Shown piece by piece: positions 1-8,935 of a stretch of DNA of 64,000 bases. The notes under the pieces are model-generated. The model worked only from the letters and a program-made list of their open reading frames with translations, ran no database searches and had not been told where the DNA came from. Position numbers and translations under genes: made by a program. Origin of the DNA: Alphaproteobacteria bacterium casp-alpha6 (lineage in GTDB: Bacteria > Pseudomonadota > Alphaproteobacteria > Rhodobacterales > Rhodobacteraceae); NCBI GenBank assembly GCA_001510135.1, contig LFER01000006.1, forward strand, positions 1 through 64,000, given 5' to 3'. The number at the start of each line of letters is the position of its first letter. Position 1 is the stretch's first letter.

Positions 1-75
1 TGGCTCCGGCGGTAGGGATCGAACCTACGACCAATTGATTAACAGTCAACTGCTCTACCGCTGAGCTACGCCGGA
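1..75 (-). tRNA. tRNA-Asn (GTT)
   Basis: The reverse complement folds as a full cloverleaf with a seven-base acceptor stem (TCCGGCG), the D-arm GCTCAGCGGTAGAGC, a T-arm with GGTTCGATCC, and an encoded CCA end at positions 1–3. The anticodon GTT lies at 41–43, which reads Asn codons. The gene starts at the window edge, so anything 3' of it cannot be seen. Confidence 0.97.
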
Positions 76-84
76 ATTGATGTG

Positions 85-113
85 GATATAGCAACCTCTT
101 TCTGTGACGTCCA
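85..113 (-). promoter_or_regulatory. Likely sigma70-type promoter of tRNA-Asn
   Basis: On the minus strand TGGACG (108–113) and TATATC (85–90) are separated by exactly 17 bp. They sit about 10 bp in front of the mature tRNA end, which is the expected place. Assignment is by pattern only. Confidence 0.5.
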
Positions 114-133
114 GAGGGATTTTGAGGAAAGTG

Positions 134-1066
134 TCAATTGTGCCCATTCCCCGCGCCAAGGGTATAAGTTTTTTCAAAACGGGGGGGGCCATCGGTCTTC
201 AACTTACCTTTGCTGCACAGATCGATGAGATGGGCAAATACATTGCGCGCTGCCGCCCCAAGAAGGGAGGGATCTGTGTCGGTATATATGGCTTCTGCCA
301 GTCCCTTGGGTGTTCTCGGAGCGATGCGTAATTGATCCAGAATTTGAGTTTCGCGTTGAAGACGATGATTTATAAGCCAGTTGAGACGGGCTTTGGGATC
401 GTGAACTGGGGCCCCGTGACCGGGGTAAAAAATGCGCCAATCGCGTCCTTGCAAGTTGTGGCAAGAGGCCATGAAATCGGCTAAATCCCCATCCGGAGGA
501 GAGACCATAGATGTCGCCCAGTCCATCACATGGTCCCCGCTGAAAAGCGCGTCGTTCCATGCAAAACTTATGTGATTGCCAAAATGTCCGGGGGTGAAAA
601 TGACCGCCACGCTCAGGCCTGCGATATCAATGATGTCACCTTCGTTCAAACATATGTCCGGAGAAAAATTATTATCGCTCCCCTCACCACCGCCGACATA
701 ACCGGAAGCCAAAAGATTCCTCATAATAGCGCTTTGACCTATGCCGGTGGGACCGCGCGCATAAATTTTGGCCCCTGTAAGCTCTGAGAGCCTTTTGGCC
801 AAAGGAGAGTGGTCAATATGGGAATGTGTCACGAGAATATGGGTTATTTGTTGCGTGGTTTTCAATGCCTGCAAGATATTCGTCAGATGTTGGTCATCTT
901 CAGGACCCGGATCGATTATGGCGATATCATTTGTACCCAACATATAGGTGTTGGTCCCGCGAAACGTCATAGGAGACGGATTGGGGGCAATAATCCGCTT
1001 TAAGCCCGGTTCAAGTTCCTGTGCCGTCCCGATAGGGGGATTGAAGTTCAGCCCGCTCTCATCCAT
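134..1066 (-). CDS. MBL-fold metallo-hydrolase (LACTB2/glyoxalase II-like)
   Basis: A 310-residue protein of the metallo-beta-lactamase superfamily. The metal-binding signature HSHIDH is at residues 81–86, followed by further metal-site motifs (TPGHFGNH, FSGDHV, FYPGHG). The C-terminal helical region resembles the winged-helix end of LACTB2-like hydrolases, so a thioester, RNA or other hydrolase are all possible and the substrate is not known. No signal peptide is seen, so it should be cytoplasmic. It is divergent from the kinase gene with only 21 bp between the two start codons, so at least one promoter must lie inside the neighbouring gene. Near its 3' end (180–188) is a run of G on the plus strand that could be a sequencing or slippage spot, but the reading frame runs through it intact. 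Confidence 0.85.
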   Translation of the reverse strand: MDESGLNFNPPIGTAQELEPGLKRIIAPNPSPMTFRGTNTYMLGTNDIAIIDPGPEDDQHLTNILQALKTTQQITHILVTHSHIDHSPLAKRLSELTGAKIYARGPTGIGQSAIMRNLLASGYVGGGEGSDNNFSPDICLNEGDIIDIAGLSVAVIFTPGHFGNHISFAWNDALFSGDHVMDWATSMVSPPDGDLADFMASCHNLQGRDWRIFYPGHGAPVHDPKARLNWLINHRLQRETQILDQLRIAPRTPKGLAEAIYTDTDPSLLGAAARNVFAHLIDLCSKGKLKTDGPPRFEKTYTLGAGNGHN

Positions 1067-1087
1067 GCTGTCCTCGCGTTCTTAGGT

Positions 1088-2425
1088 GTGAAGGTTGTTT
1101 TAAGTCCGATGTTTCAACTGATCAAACGCTATTTGCCCAAAGGCCTTTATGGGCGGGCTGCATTGATCCTGCTTCTGCCGATCGTTTTTTTGCAATTGAC
1201 TGTTTCTGTTGTCTTTGTACAGCGCCATTTCGAAGGGGTGACAGAGCAATTGGCACGGGGTGTTAAAAATGAAATTGGCCTGTTGAGTGATATTTTGTTT
1301 TCTGAAAATACGGATTTGCAAGATATTAAGTTGCTGAGCGAAGCACTGGAGATCAAGGTTGATCCTTTTACTGATCCGGTTGATGCATTTGACCAGCGTC
1401 GCAGATTTTTCGACTTAACTGGTTTCATAGTAGAGCGAGAATTATTCTTGCAAAACGGTGTGATCGGTGTGGATTTGCCCAATGATTACCGGGTTAGAAT
1501 ATTGATCAAAAACGGTGATATGGCTTATGTTTTGGAGCTTTCGCGGGAACGGGTGTCTGCATCCAACCCACATCAGTTGATTGTGAATATGTTAATTTTT
1601 GGTGCGTTGTTTACGCTGATTGCATTTATCTACTTGCGCAACCAACTCCGCCCAATCACTAGGCTTGCAGGCGCAGCTGAGTCTTTTGGCCTTGGACGCT
1701 CCGTGGAATACAAACCGTCAGGCGCGCTAGAAGTGCGCGCGGCGGGACAGGCATTTTTGGACATGCGCGCGCGTATTGAACGCCATATCGAACAGCGCAC
1801 CCTGTTATTGTCAGGGGTCAGCCATGATCTTCGCACACCATTAACCCGCTTGCGGCTTGGTCTTGCAATGATTGAGCATGAAGACAAAGAGGCGTTGGAA
1901 AAAGATGTCACAGAAATGCAGGCGCTAATTGACGAATTTCTCTCCTTTACCCGTGGCCAGTCTGAAGCGCAGGCGCAAAGGGAGCGATCGGACATTTGGC
2001 AAGTTGTAGAAGATGTGGTGAAAGAGGTGAAGGTTGGAGAGCGGCAATTGGAATTTGTCCGTCCCGACGCGCCTTTGGTTATGGATATCAGACCTTTATC
2101 AATCCGTCGGGCAATTGATAACTTGGTGTCCAATGGCTTACGATATGCCAATTACGTCAGGATTTCGGGCCTTGTGAATGGGGGTGTGTTGGAAATCCAC
2201 GTCGAAGATGATGGTCCGGGGATACCAGATGAAAAAATAGAAGAAGCTCTCAAACCTTTTTCACGTCTTGATGCGTCGAGAAATCAAAATTTTGGTACTG
2301 GCGCCGGACTTGGTTTGCCCATAGTTGCAGATATTGCCCATGCCCATGGTGGGGAGCTTGTCCTGTCAAAAAGTACGAAACTTGGAGGTTTGAAAGCCAC
2401 ACTGCGTTTGGGTCTTGAAAAATGA
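1088..2425 (+). CDS. Sensor histidine kinase, EnvZ-like
   Basis: A 445-residue membrane histidine kinase. A transmembrane segment lies at about 24–45 and a second at about 164–184, flanking a periplasmic sensor region of about 120 residues. HAMP follows (about 185–235), then HisKA with the phospho-acceptor His246 in GVSHDLRTPL, then an HATPase domain with N, G1 (DDGPGIP) and G2 (GTGAGLGL) boxes. The arrangement is that of EnvZ, but no response regulator lies next to it, so the partner must be elsewhere. The start is GTG; an ATG seven codons later (1109) is an alternative. Confidence 0.9.
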   Translation: MKVVLSPMFQLIKRYLPKGLYGRAALILLLPIVFLQLTVSVVFVQRHFEGVTEQLARGVKNEIGLLSDILFSENTDLQDIKLLSEALEIKVDPFTDPVDAFDQRRRFFDLTGFIVERELFLQNGVIGVDLPNDYRVRILIKNGDMAYVLELSRERVSASNPHQLIVNMLIFGALFTLIAFIYLRNQLRPITRLAGAAESFGLGRSVEYKPSGALEVRAAGQAFLDMRARIERHIEQRTLLLSGVSHDLRTPLTRLRLGLAMIEHEDKEALEKDVTEMQALIDEFLSFTRGQSEAQAQRERSDIWQVVEDVVKEVKVGERQLEFVRPDAPLVMDIRPLSIRRAIDNLVSNGLRYANYVRISGLVNGGVLEIHVEDDGPGIPDEKIEEALKPFSRLDASRNQNFGTGAGLGLPIVADIAHAHGGELVLSKSTKLGGLKATLRLGLEK

Positions 2426-2451
2426 AAACACAATTTTCGATGAGAAAATGG

Positions 2452-2775
2452 TCAGAACCGTTTCGTCCAAACCGTCCGCAGGGTTGCTTGAACCTGCCGG
2501 TTTTGACTTTCTAACGCCTTTAAACCTTCAGAATATTCCTGTGGTGAAATTACACCGTCATTAAATTTCTGATCAAGCTTCTCGTAACGCCGTACCATCA
2601 CGGCTTCTTCTGCTTCTTCAAGTCGGTTAAGCCTGCTGTTTTTATGTTCTTTTAGTGCGCTTGAACGTTCGATCCAAGCGTGATTGCAATGGCTACAAAC
2701 CATATCTTCGCGCACCAAAGACTCTGTGACTGTCACCGTTGTTCGTTCAAAGCATTTTGGGCATAAGACGGACAT
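2452..2775 (-). CDS. Small zinc-ribbon protein, function unknown
   Basis: A 107-residue cytoplasmic protein with an N-terminal zinc ribbon, CPKC (Cys5, Cys8) and CSHC (Cys27, Cys30), followed by a charged helical region rich in Glu and Arg that may form a coiled coil. I start it at the ATG immediately before SVLCPKC; the frame is open 17 codons further upstream, but those residues do not look like part of a zinc ribbon. The four cysteines suggest one structural zinc. No family is recognised and the neighbours give no functional hint. Confidence 0.65.
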   Translation of the reverse strand: MSVLCPKCFERTTVTVTESLVREDMVCSHCNHAWIERSSALKEHKNSRLNRLEEAEEAVMVRRYEKLDQKFNDGVISPQEYSEGLKALESQNRQVQATLRTVWTKRF

Positions 2776-2937
2776 AACGCTTTCTTTCAGATCAATACGG
2801 TATCGACGCAGCAAATTCGATGCCAAAATTCGAAACTAAGTCACTCACTTGGCTATTCTTAATATCATTGTGGATCTTCAATTGACAGGTTGTTGTCTGG
2901 AATGTTCAACATAGAGAGTTCGCATCGGAGGGCCCCA

Positions 2938-3921
2938 ATGGCTATTTCATCTCTTGCTTATCTCGGAGTACGCTCCGATCTTCTTGGTGACTGGCAGGAT
3001 TTTGCGAGTGGCCTTCTTGGGATGCAGGCTTTTGACCGGGGCGGAAAAACGCTTTCCTTTCGCATGGATGATCGGGTGCAGCGTTTGGTTGTTTCAGACG
3101 AACCTGGGGAAACGCTTGCCTTTATCGGTTGGGAAGTTTCGCATAAATCCGATCTTGAAATTTTTGCCTCGCGGCTTGAACGGGCTGGTGTGGTCGTTAA
3201 ACTCGGGGATGCGGCCCTTTGTGATCGACGTTTTGTTGAGAACTTGGTCTTTTTCCATGATCCCGCGGGCAATCGTATTGAGTTAATCTTTGCACCGCAT
3301 AAGTCAGAAACAACCTTTGTTCCGGGGCGCGCCATAGAGGGTTTTAAAACGGGGCCATATGGGATGGGGCATGCCGTATTGCATGTGAATAATCCAGCGC
3401 CTCTGGTGACGTTTTACACCGAGGTCTTAGGCTTTTCGATAAGCGACTATGGGCTTGATCCTGTTCCTTTGTATTTTTTTCACGTCAACGGGCGCCATCA
3501 TAGCTTTGCGATCGTGGGATCGGGAAAAAGTGGTTTCCATCATTTTATGGTGGAATATCAAAATCTAGATGATGTGGGGCAGGGTTATGATATCGCCCAA
3601 CAGATAGAAGACGCAATTGCTTATACGTTGGGGCGACACACCAACGACTATATGACCAGTTTTTATGCAAAAACGCCTTCCGGTTTTTTCGTGGAAAATG
3701 GTTGGGGGGGGCGTATTATCGATCCAACGACTTGGGAAGCTCATGAAACGAATGTTGGTCCAAGCTTTTGGGGGCACGAGCGGCTCTATCTTCCCAAGGA
3801 AGAGCGCGAGCAATTTCGGCAAATGCGAATGCGTTCCGCGCGTGACGGAAAGCGTGCTCCTCCAGTGGTGGACTGCCCCTGGCTTTATAATGCGTTTATG
3901 AACAAAATTGATGACCTATGA
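2938..3921 (+). CDS. Type I extradiol dioxygenase-like (VOC superfamily)
   Basis: A 327-residue two-module vicinal-oxygen-chelate protein. In its C-terminal module the likely Fe(II) ligands are His145 (GMGHAVLHV), His202 (HHFMVEY) and Glu253 (FFVENGWGG). Their spacing is close to that of BphC-type 2,3-dihydroxybiphenyl dioxygenases, so it probably cleaves a catechol-type ring next to the hydroxyls. The start is the ATG preceded by GGAGG; the frame stays open 16 codons further up, but that extension is not family-like. It is followed 17 bp later by a flavin hydroxylase, which fits a hydroxylation and meta-cleavage pair. No ring-fission hydrolase is nearby, so the pathway is incomplete here. 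Confidence 0.85.
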   Translation: MAISSLAYLGVRSDLLGDWQDFASGLLGMQAFDRGGKTLSFRMDDRVQRLVVSDEPGETLAFIGWEVSHKSDLEIFASRLERAGVVVKLGDAALCDRRFVENLVFFHDPAGNRIELIFAPHKSETTFVPGRAIEGFKTGPYGMGHAVLHVNNPAPLVTFYTEVLGFSISDYGLDPVPLYFFHVNGRHHSFAIVGSGKSGFHHFMVEYQNLDDVGQGYDIAQQIEDAIAYTLGRHTNDYMTSFYAKTPSGFFVENGWGGRIIDPTTWEAHETNVGPSFWGHERLYLPKEEREQFRQMRMRSARDGKRAPPVVDCPWLYNAFMNKIDDL

Positions 3922-3938
3922 CGTGAAGCGTATTTGGG

Positions 3939-5420
3939 ATGATGTCGGGCTGTAAACATTTTGACGTTGCCATCGTGGGCTGTGGCCCAACGGGAGCAAC
4001 CCTCGCTTTGCTTTTGGCGCACTATGGGGTTAGGACAATTATCATTGATAAGGCGCTAGACATTTACCCCTTGCCTCGGGCCGTGCACTTTGATGATGAA
4101 ACCATGCGTATATTTCAGAATGCCGGTGTCGCAGAGACTTTAGAACCATATTTGCATGTCAACGCCGGCATGCGGTTTTTGGATCAAAAGGAAGAGCTTT
4201 TGCTTGACTGGCCGCGCCCTCAGGAGGTCACTTCGCAGGGGTGGCACGCGAGTTATCGGGTCCATCAACCGGATTTGGAAAAGATTTTACGTCACAGAAT
4301 AAGCGAAACGTCATCTATTGAAATGTACCTCGGTGCGGTCGTGGACGCCATAAAAGACGAGGGTGATCAAGTTCATTTTCGTATTCATGATGTTGCTCTG
4401 AAGACACCACAAGCGTTTAGCGCGGACTATTTAGTGGGGTGTGATGGCGCGAATTCCTTTGTGCGCCAAATACTGGACCAAGAGATGGAAGATTTTGGTT
4501 TTCAGCAAAGATGGTTGGTCATTGATGTGATTTTGAAATCCGACATGCCCCAACTTGGCGAATATACATTGCAATATTGCGATCCGCAGTATCCGATGAC
4601 CTATTGTCGAAATCCGGGGCTTCGGCGACGCTGGGAAATGGCGATCAGTGACGACCTGAGCGATGAGGCCGCGCAAGATCACAATCGAATTTGGAGCATT
4701 CTGTCAAAATGGATAACTTCAGATATAGCAGAGATCGAACGCACGGCAGTCTATCAATTTCGGTCTCGCGTTGCGCGGCGTTGGCGTTCTGGGCGAGTGT
4801 TGATTGCAGGAGATGCGGCACATCTCACTCCGCCATTCATGGGGCAGGGAATGTGCGCTGGGATCAGGGATGTTGCAAATCTGGGTTGGAAATTGGCAAG
4901 CTGTCTTGCGCGCGGGCACGATGATATTTTGCTTTCAAGTTATGAAGCTGAACGACGCCCTCATGTCACAGAATTCATCGAAATGGCGGTAAAACTTGGC
5001 GAGTTGATTTGTTCTGAAAACCCCAAACAGGCACTTGAATCATTTGGCAGTGCAAATGTGAGTGACAGTGCGATGAAATCTCTTTCACCAGCGTTAGGAG
5101 AGAGCAGTTTAACCGAAGCCATGGGCCACAGCCAGCCCTTGATTGGCACACTCTTTGGGCAGCCTGCTTTGAGGAACGGCCGGAAAACGGATGACATTTT
5201 TCCATATCAAGCGATCCTGTATTCGTCAGTGCCGTTGAAAGAAAGCCTTTTTCACGTCGTTTCAGAGCGGGAGAGTTTGCAAATCGGAAAAATGCTGGAG
5301 TCATTGAAGTCGGATTCCGTTTTGATCCGCCCGGATCGTTATATTTTGAAACTATGCTATCAAAGAGGTGAAACGCTGGAATTGGCGATGGATCAGAATA
5401 TCAGAAATTGGTTCGTATAA
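3939..5420 (+). CDS. FAD-dependent aromatic hydroxylase, MhpA-like
   Basis: A 493-residue class A flavoprotein monooxygenase. The Rossmann motif GCGPTG is at residues 14–19 and the second FAD motif GDAAHLTPPFMGQG is around residue 290, as in 3-(3-hydroxyphenyl)propionate hydroxylase (MhpA) and other phenol hydroxylases. The expected reaction is NADPH-dependent ortho-hydroxylation of a phenolic acid to a catechol, the substrate type for the dioxygenase 17 bp upstream. The C-terminal thioredoxin-like part is short and divergent. The two ATG codons at 3939 and 3942 are equally plausible starts. The natural substrate cannot be read from sequence. Confidence 0.85.
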   Translation: MMSGCKHFDVAIVGCGPTGATLALLLAHYGVRTIIIDKALDIYPLPRAVHFDDETMRIFQNAGVAETLEPYLHVNAGMRFLDQKEELLLDWPRPQEVTSQGWHASYRVHQPDLEKILRHRISETSSIEMYLGAVVDAIKDEGDQVHFRIHDVALKTPQAFSADYLVGCDGANSFVRQILDQEMEDFGFQQRWLVIDVILKSDMPQLGEYTLQYCDPQYPMTYCRNPGLRRRWEMAISDDLSDEAAQDHNRIWSILSKWITSDIAEIERTAVYQFRSRVARRWRSGRVLIAGDAAHLTPPFMGQGMCAGIRDVANLGWKLASCLARGHDDILLSSYEAERRPHVTEFIEMAVKLGELICSENPKQALESFGSANVSDSAMKSLSPALGESSLTEAMGHSQPLIGTLFGQPALRNGRKTDDIFPYQAILYSSVPLKESLFHVVSERESLQIGKMLESLKSDSVLIRPDRYILKLCYQRGETLELAMDQNIRNWFV

Positions 5421-5573
5421 GTGTCATTTTTTATATACAAATGGCGTATCTGAGCAGCGTCTTGTTAAGCAAACCATCCCTTTTCCACATATCATTTGGC
5501 TGAAGCCTGATAATATACTTCGCTGGAAATGCGTGTTCAAGGCACGGATCTTTTTTTGATTTTGGGGGTTTTT

Positions 5574-6212
5574 ATGCGAATTCAAGATTATCTGCAAAAG
5601 CGGTTCAGCCGTGTAGGAGATTTTTATTCCCCTGAAACAGAGGCACTTCAACTGTCTTGCAGGCCAGAAAACTCAATTCAGGAAATTCTGCCTTTACTTG
5701 CGGAACCCACGCAATCCAGCCTTGCCGTTCTTGATGCGGATCGCAACCTTGTCGGTATCATAACGGAACGCGATATTATTCGCTGCCTAGCGAGTGGCGA
5801 ACCGAATTGCACCGCTATAGCTGTCAAATCCCTAATGCAACCAAATCCGGTCACTATCGATATCAATGACAGTTGCTTTTCTGGACTGCGCAAAATGTTG
5901 GGCAGAAATTTCCGCAATCTTTTAGTCTTATCAGAGGGGCGCTTTGTTGGAATATTATCTGTCTTGCAGGCGGCCAAGGGACGGCTTGCGGCGGTCACAA
6001 CCAAAAGCGAAGATCTGTTTATCGCCCTGCAGTCGATGAAGGACGATTTGCTCATTTCTGACATTACTGCCGAGGCTGACGGATTGTTCAAAGATTTTAT
6101 GGACAGCGGCAAGTCAATTATGTTGGTTAGTCAAGACGGCCAACTTGTTGATTATCTCACTGCCACAGAAATGATACGTTTACGGCTTCAGGGGAAAAAT
6201 AAGATCCGTTGA
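5574..6212 (+). CDS. CBS-domain protein
   Basis: A 212-residue cytoplasmic protein. A CBS pair occupies about residues 20–145 (signature LVGIITERDIIRCLASG and a second repeat ending FVGILSVLQAAKGRL), followed by a degenerate CBS-like tail (QLVDYLTATEMIRL). CBS pairs usually bind adenine nucleotides or S-adenosylmethionine and regulate a partner. None is fused here, so it may act in trans. The start is the ATG behind GGGGG; the open frame extends 15 codons further without support. Its tail is separated from the convergent YcbK-like gene by about 180 bp that may contain a terminator. Confidence 0.75.
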   Translation: MRIQDYLQKRFSRVGDFYSPETEALQLSCRPENSIQEILPLLAEPTQSSLAVLDADRNLVGIITERDIIRCLASGEPNCTAIAVKSLMQPNPVTIDINDSCFSGLRKMLGRNFRNLLVLSEGRFVGILSVLQAAKGRLAAVTTKSEDLFIALQSMKDDLLISDITAEADGLFKDFMDSGKSIMLVSQDGQLVDYLTATEMIRLRLQGKNKIR

Positions 6213-6296
6213 GGCATATTCCCGCATAGAGTGTTACGTAATTCTTAACGGTCCGGTCGTAAAATTTAAGGGAACGCAGTTTTTTCGAAATAAAAG

Positions 6297-6317
6297 GCAG
6301 CCTGTGTTGGGCCGCCC
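6297..6317 (-). terminator. Possible terminator of the YcbK-like gene
   Basis: Downstream of the minus-strand YcbK-like gene the segments GGCAGCC and GGCCGCC can pair with one mismatch around a seven-base loop. On the minus strand the hairpin is followed by TTTTATTT. The stem is imperfect, so this is a weak call. Confidence 0.35.
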
Positions 6318-6392
6318 CAAAATTAATTTCAATCCCGTCATCGGCAAGACAACTCGAAATCTATTTCAAATTTTCCTTCAAAAAGGTTCGGA

Positions 6393-6962
6393 TCAGCCTC
6401 TCCAAGTGCGAATAGGCCCACAATCCATATGAACGAAACCTGCTCTGCTATAGCGGCCCACACCGCCAGCCCGGCAGGTGGTAGCAGCACGCGCAATTTG
6501 AGTGGTCGAACGGTTGGACATCCGCAGATCAGCCGCTTTACCGACCATATGCAACGAATTCCTAGCAACGCGACTGGATTTGCGCCGCAGCATCGCATTT
6601 GTTTGTGGGCTCCGATAGCCTGACAGCAATTGAAACGCCTGAGATGAATCCAGCATTGCTTGGCAAGCAGACATAATATCTAAAGTGCGTCGGTCGATGA
6701 TTTTAATCTCATTCAAGCGCCAATCACGCATCAATCTGCTGATTTCAAGTATCCCTTCATCGATATATTCCCCATCCACCCAGTAGACTGTTTCTACTTC
6801 TTCTCCGGAGCGGCGAGAATACAGCCAAAGCTTCCGAACATCCCCAGCGCCCTTCAGAAATCCAGCAGCATTTCCGTATACAGGTGCCGCAGTGATGGTG
6901 CATGCGGCAAAGGCACGAAGAATGCTTCTTCTGGAAAACTCCATGGGCTTCAGAACTGCCAT
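6393..6962 (-). CDS. YcbK/MepK-like murein peptidase (DUF882, peptidase M15 family)
   Basis: A 189-residue exported protein. The N-terminus has a twin-arginine-type signal (FSRRSILRAFAA, residues 9–20), and the mature part carries the M15/DUF882 zinc-site pattern with His138 and Asp145 (HMVGKAADL) and His178 (FVHMDCGP). E. coli YcbK (MepK) cuts 3–3 crosslinks in peptidoglycan, which are the bonds made by L,D-transpeptidases. Here the gene is divergent from such a transpeptidase, so a joint role in cell-wall remodelling is likely. SD-like GGGGAG lies 12 bp before the ATG; an internal ATG at codon 7 just before the Arg pair is also possible. Confidence 0.85.
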   Translation of the reverse strand: MAVLKPMEFSRRSILRAFAACTITAAPVYGNAAGFLKGAGDVRKLWLYSRRSGEEVETVYWVDGEYIDEGILEISRLMRDWRLNEIKIIDRRTLDIMSACQAMLDSSQAFQLLSGYRSPQTNAMLRRKSSRVARNSLHMVGKAADLRMSNRSTTQIARAATTCRAGGVGRYSRAGFVHMDCGPIRTWRG

Positions 6963-7259
6963 TTCTACTTTTTCTCCCCACTACCTACTTCTGCAAGTTA
7001 TGATTACGTCTCCCCAGACCTCCGTTTGTATGACACAAAACGAATCGTCAACCAAGCCTAAACTTTACTGGTGATCCGAGTGTTAAGGTTTTTCGGCGAA
7101 GATTTGCCTCATTGATGATCTCGAAGTGTTGTAATAATGATGTGCGCATTGTGTAAATTACACATCGGTGGTCAAAAGCCGATTTTAAACACTAAAGATT
7201 GAAGCTATATTAACCTAAATGTCGATGGTGAAAACCAATAATATACCAGAGGTTGATGA
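6963..7259. other. Divergent intergenic region with an operator-like palindrome
   Basis: This 297-bp gap separates the divergent YcbK-like and L,D-transpeptidase genes and must hold both promoters. The clearest element is the palindrome TGTGTAA-A-TTACACA at 7150–7164, about 100 bp upstream of the transpeptidase start. I see no other gene or RNA in it. Confidence 0.6.
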
Positions 7260-8909
7260 ATGTGGTGTCGCGAAGCAATGAATATTTATAAGAAGCGTTT
7301 GAAGGCTGTTTACGTTGTAACTTTTGGGGCCTGTCTCTGGTTTGGCTTGGCGTTTCAAGCTGTTTCAGAGCAATCTTTGTCGTTCAAACTTGGTTTGGTG
7401 TCTGAGATTTCTTCGGACAGAAAGGTTTTTGCATTTTACGAGGATCGAGATTTTACCCCGATCTGGATTGATTCGAGCACAGAAAGTAAAGACCGCCGTG
7501 TTGCTTTTTTACAGGCTTTGGACTCTGTGGGCATCCATGCTCTTCCTGAAGGGAAATATGGCAAAGAAGCACTTTTGCAAAGAATTCGAACCGTGAAAAC
7601 GGACCATGAGCTTGGCGTTCTCGAAGCATTGTTCACGCGCTCTTTTCTGGATTATGCCAAGGATGTTCACAGCGGGCTTCTTAAACCTTCAGAAGTAGTG
7701 GAGGAAATTGCCCGCACATCGACCTATCTTTCGGTACAAGATTATCTGTCTGGCGTGGCCTCTGAGGATGGCGCAAATTATATTGTCACTCTGCCCCCAC
7801 AGTCTCAGGAATATCAAAACTTGCTCAGCGTACGCCAAGAACTGTTGGACGTGGCAGAAAACGGTGGATGGGGAAAACCGGTCCCGCAAGGTAAATTCAG
7901 TGTGGGTGATAGCGGCCCTGAAATAGTCGCGTTACGAAACCGTCTGATAGCACAGAAATATCTGGACCGTTCTGTCTCTGGCGTTTTTGATGAAAAAATG
8001 CTTCAGGCCGTCAAGGAATTCCAGACGAACCATGGGCTTCTTGCAGATGGCATCGTCGGACCGGGCACCATCGAAGAACTCAATGTTAATGTGTTTGAGC
8101 GTCTGAAATCAGTGACGGTCGCATTAGAAAGAGAAAGGTGGATGAGCCTTCGAAACGTCACGGAAGATTTCAAAAAGTCTCGTACGATTGTTGTCAATTT
8201 GACCGATTTTACTGCGAAAATCCTTGATGACGGTGTTGTGACATTTGAAACACGCTCTGTCATTGGGACTGACAGAGACGATCAACGAAGCCCGGAATTT
8301 TCTGATGTAATGGAGCATATGGTCATCAATCCGAGCTGGTATGTGCCAAGATCCATTACAGTAAAGGAATATCTGCCAAACCTGCAGCAGGATCCGGAGT
8401 CGCACAGCTATCTTACGATGTTTGTACCGGATACCGGAGATGTCGTTCCGCGACATGCCGTCGATTTTACGCAATTTGATGAAGATACCTTTCCTTTTGA
8501 ATTGAAACAGATGCCTTCCCCTTCAAATGCGCTGGGTCGTGTGAAATTTATGTTACCCAATCGGCACAACATTTACCTTCACGACACCCCGCATAAAACG
8601 CTGTTCCTAAAAGAAAAGAGGGCATTTTCACATGGGTGTATAAGGTTGCAGCAACCATTTGAATTTGCATATGCTTTGTTGGAGAAACAGTCTTCAAACC
8701 CCGTATCAGAGTTTCACAACATTCTGGAAACAGGGCTTGAAACGACCGTTGCCTTAAAGGAGCATATTCCAGTGCACATTATCTATCGTACAGCAGTCAC
8801 CTCTGCTGACGGGCGCATGGGATTTCGCCGCGATGTCTATGGGAGAGATGCGTTAATTTTTGAGGCATTGGAAAGCGTTGGGGTGGTCATCGCTCAAAAT
8901 CACGGCTAA
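7260..8909 (+). CDS. L,D-transpeptidase, YcbB/LdtD-like
   Basis: A 549-residue envelope protein with an N-terminal membrane anchor or signal (about residues 13–37), a scaffold region, a peptidoglycan-binding domain (about 220–275, VGDSGPEIVALRNRL to DGIVGPGTIEELN) and a YkuD catalytic domain. The active site HGCIR carries the nucleophile Cys460. Such enzymes form 3–3 crosslinks in the periplasm. The YcbB type is larger than the simple ErfK type, and the size here fits. I use the ATG at 7260 with AGAGG upstream; an ATG at 7278 is an alternative. The gene is divergent from a YcbK-like peptidase, and E. coli ycbB and ycbK are also neighbours. Confidence 0.92.
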   Translation: MWCREAMNIYKKRLKAVYVVTFGACLWFGLAFQAVSEQSLSFKLGLVSEISSDRKVFAFYEDRDFTPIWIDSSTESKDRRVAFLQALDSVGIHALPEGKYGKEALLQRIRTVKTDHELGVLEALFTRSFLDYAKDVHSGLLKPSEVVEEIARTSTYLSVQDYLSGVASEDGANYIVTLPPQSQEYQNLLSVRQELLDVAENGGWGKPVPQGKFSVGDSGPEIVALRNRLIAQKYLDRSVSGVFDEKMLQAVKEFQTNHGLLADGIVGPGTIEELNVNVFERLKSVTVALERERWMSLRNVTEDFKKSRTIVVNLTDFTAKILDDGVVTFETRSVIGTDRDDQRSPEFSDVMEHMVINPSWYVPRSITVKEYLPNLQQDPESHSYLTMFVPDTGDVVPRHAVDFTQFDEDTFPFELKQMPSPSNALGRVKFMLPNRHNIYLHDTPHKTLFLKEKRAFSHGCIRLQQPFEFAYALLEKQSSNPVSEFHNILETGLETTVALKEHIPVHIIYRTAVTSADGRMGFRRDVYGRDALIFEALESVGVVIAQNHG

Positions 8910-8935
8910 GCCGTTTCCAAAAAGCAGGAAGCGCA

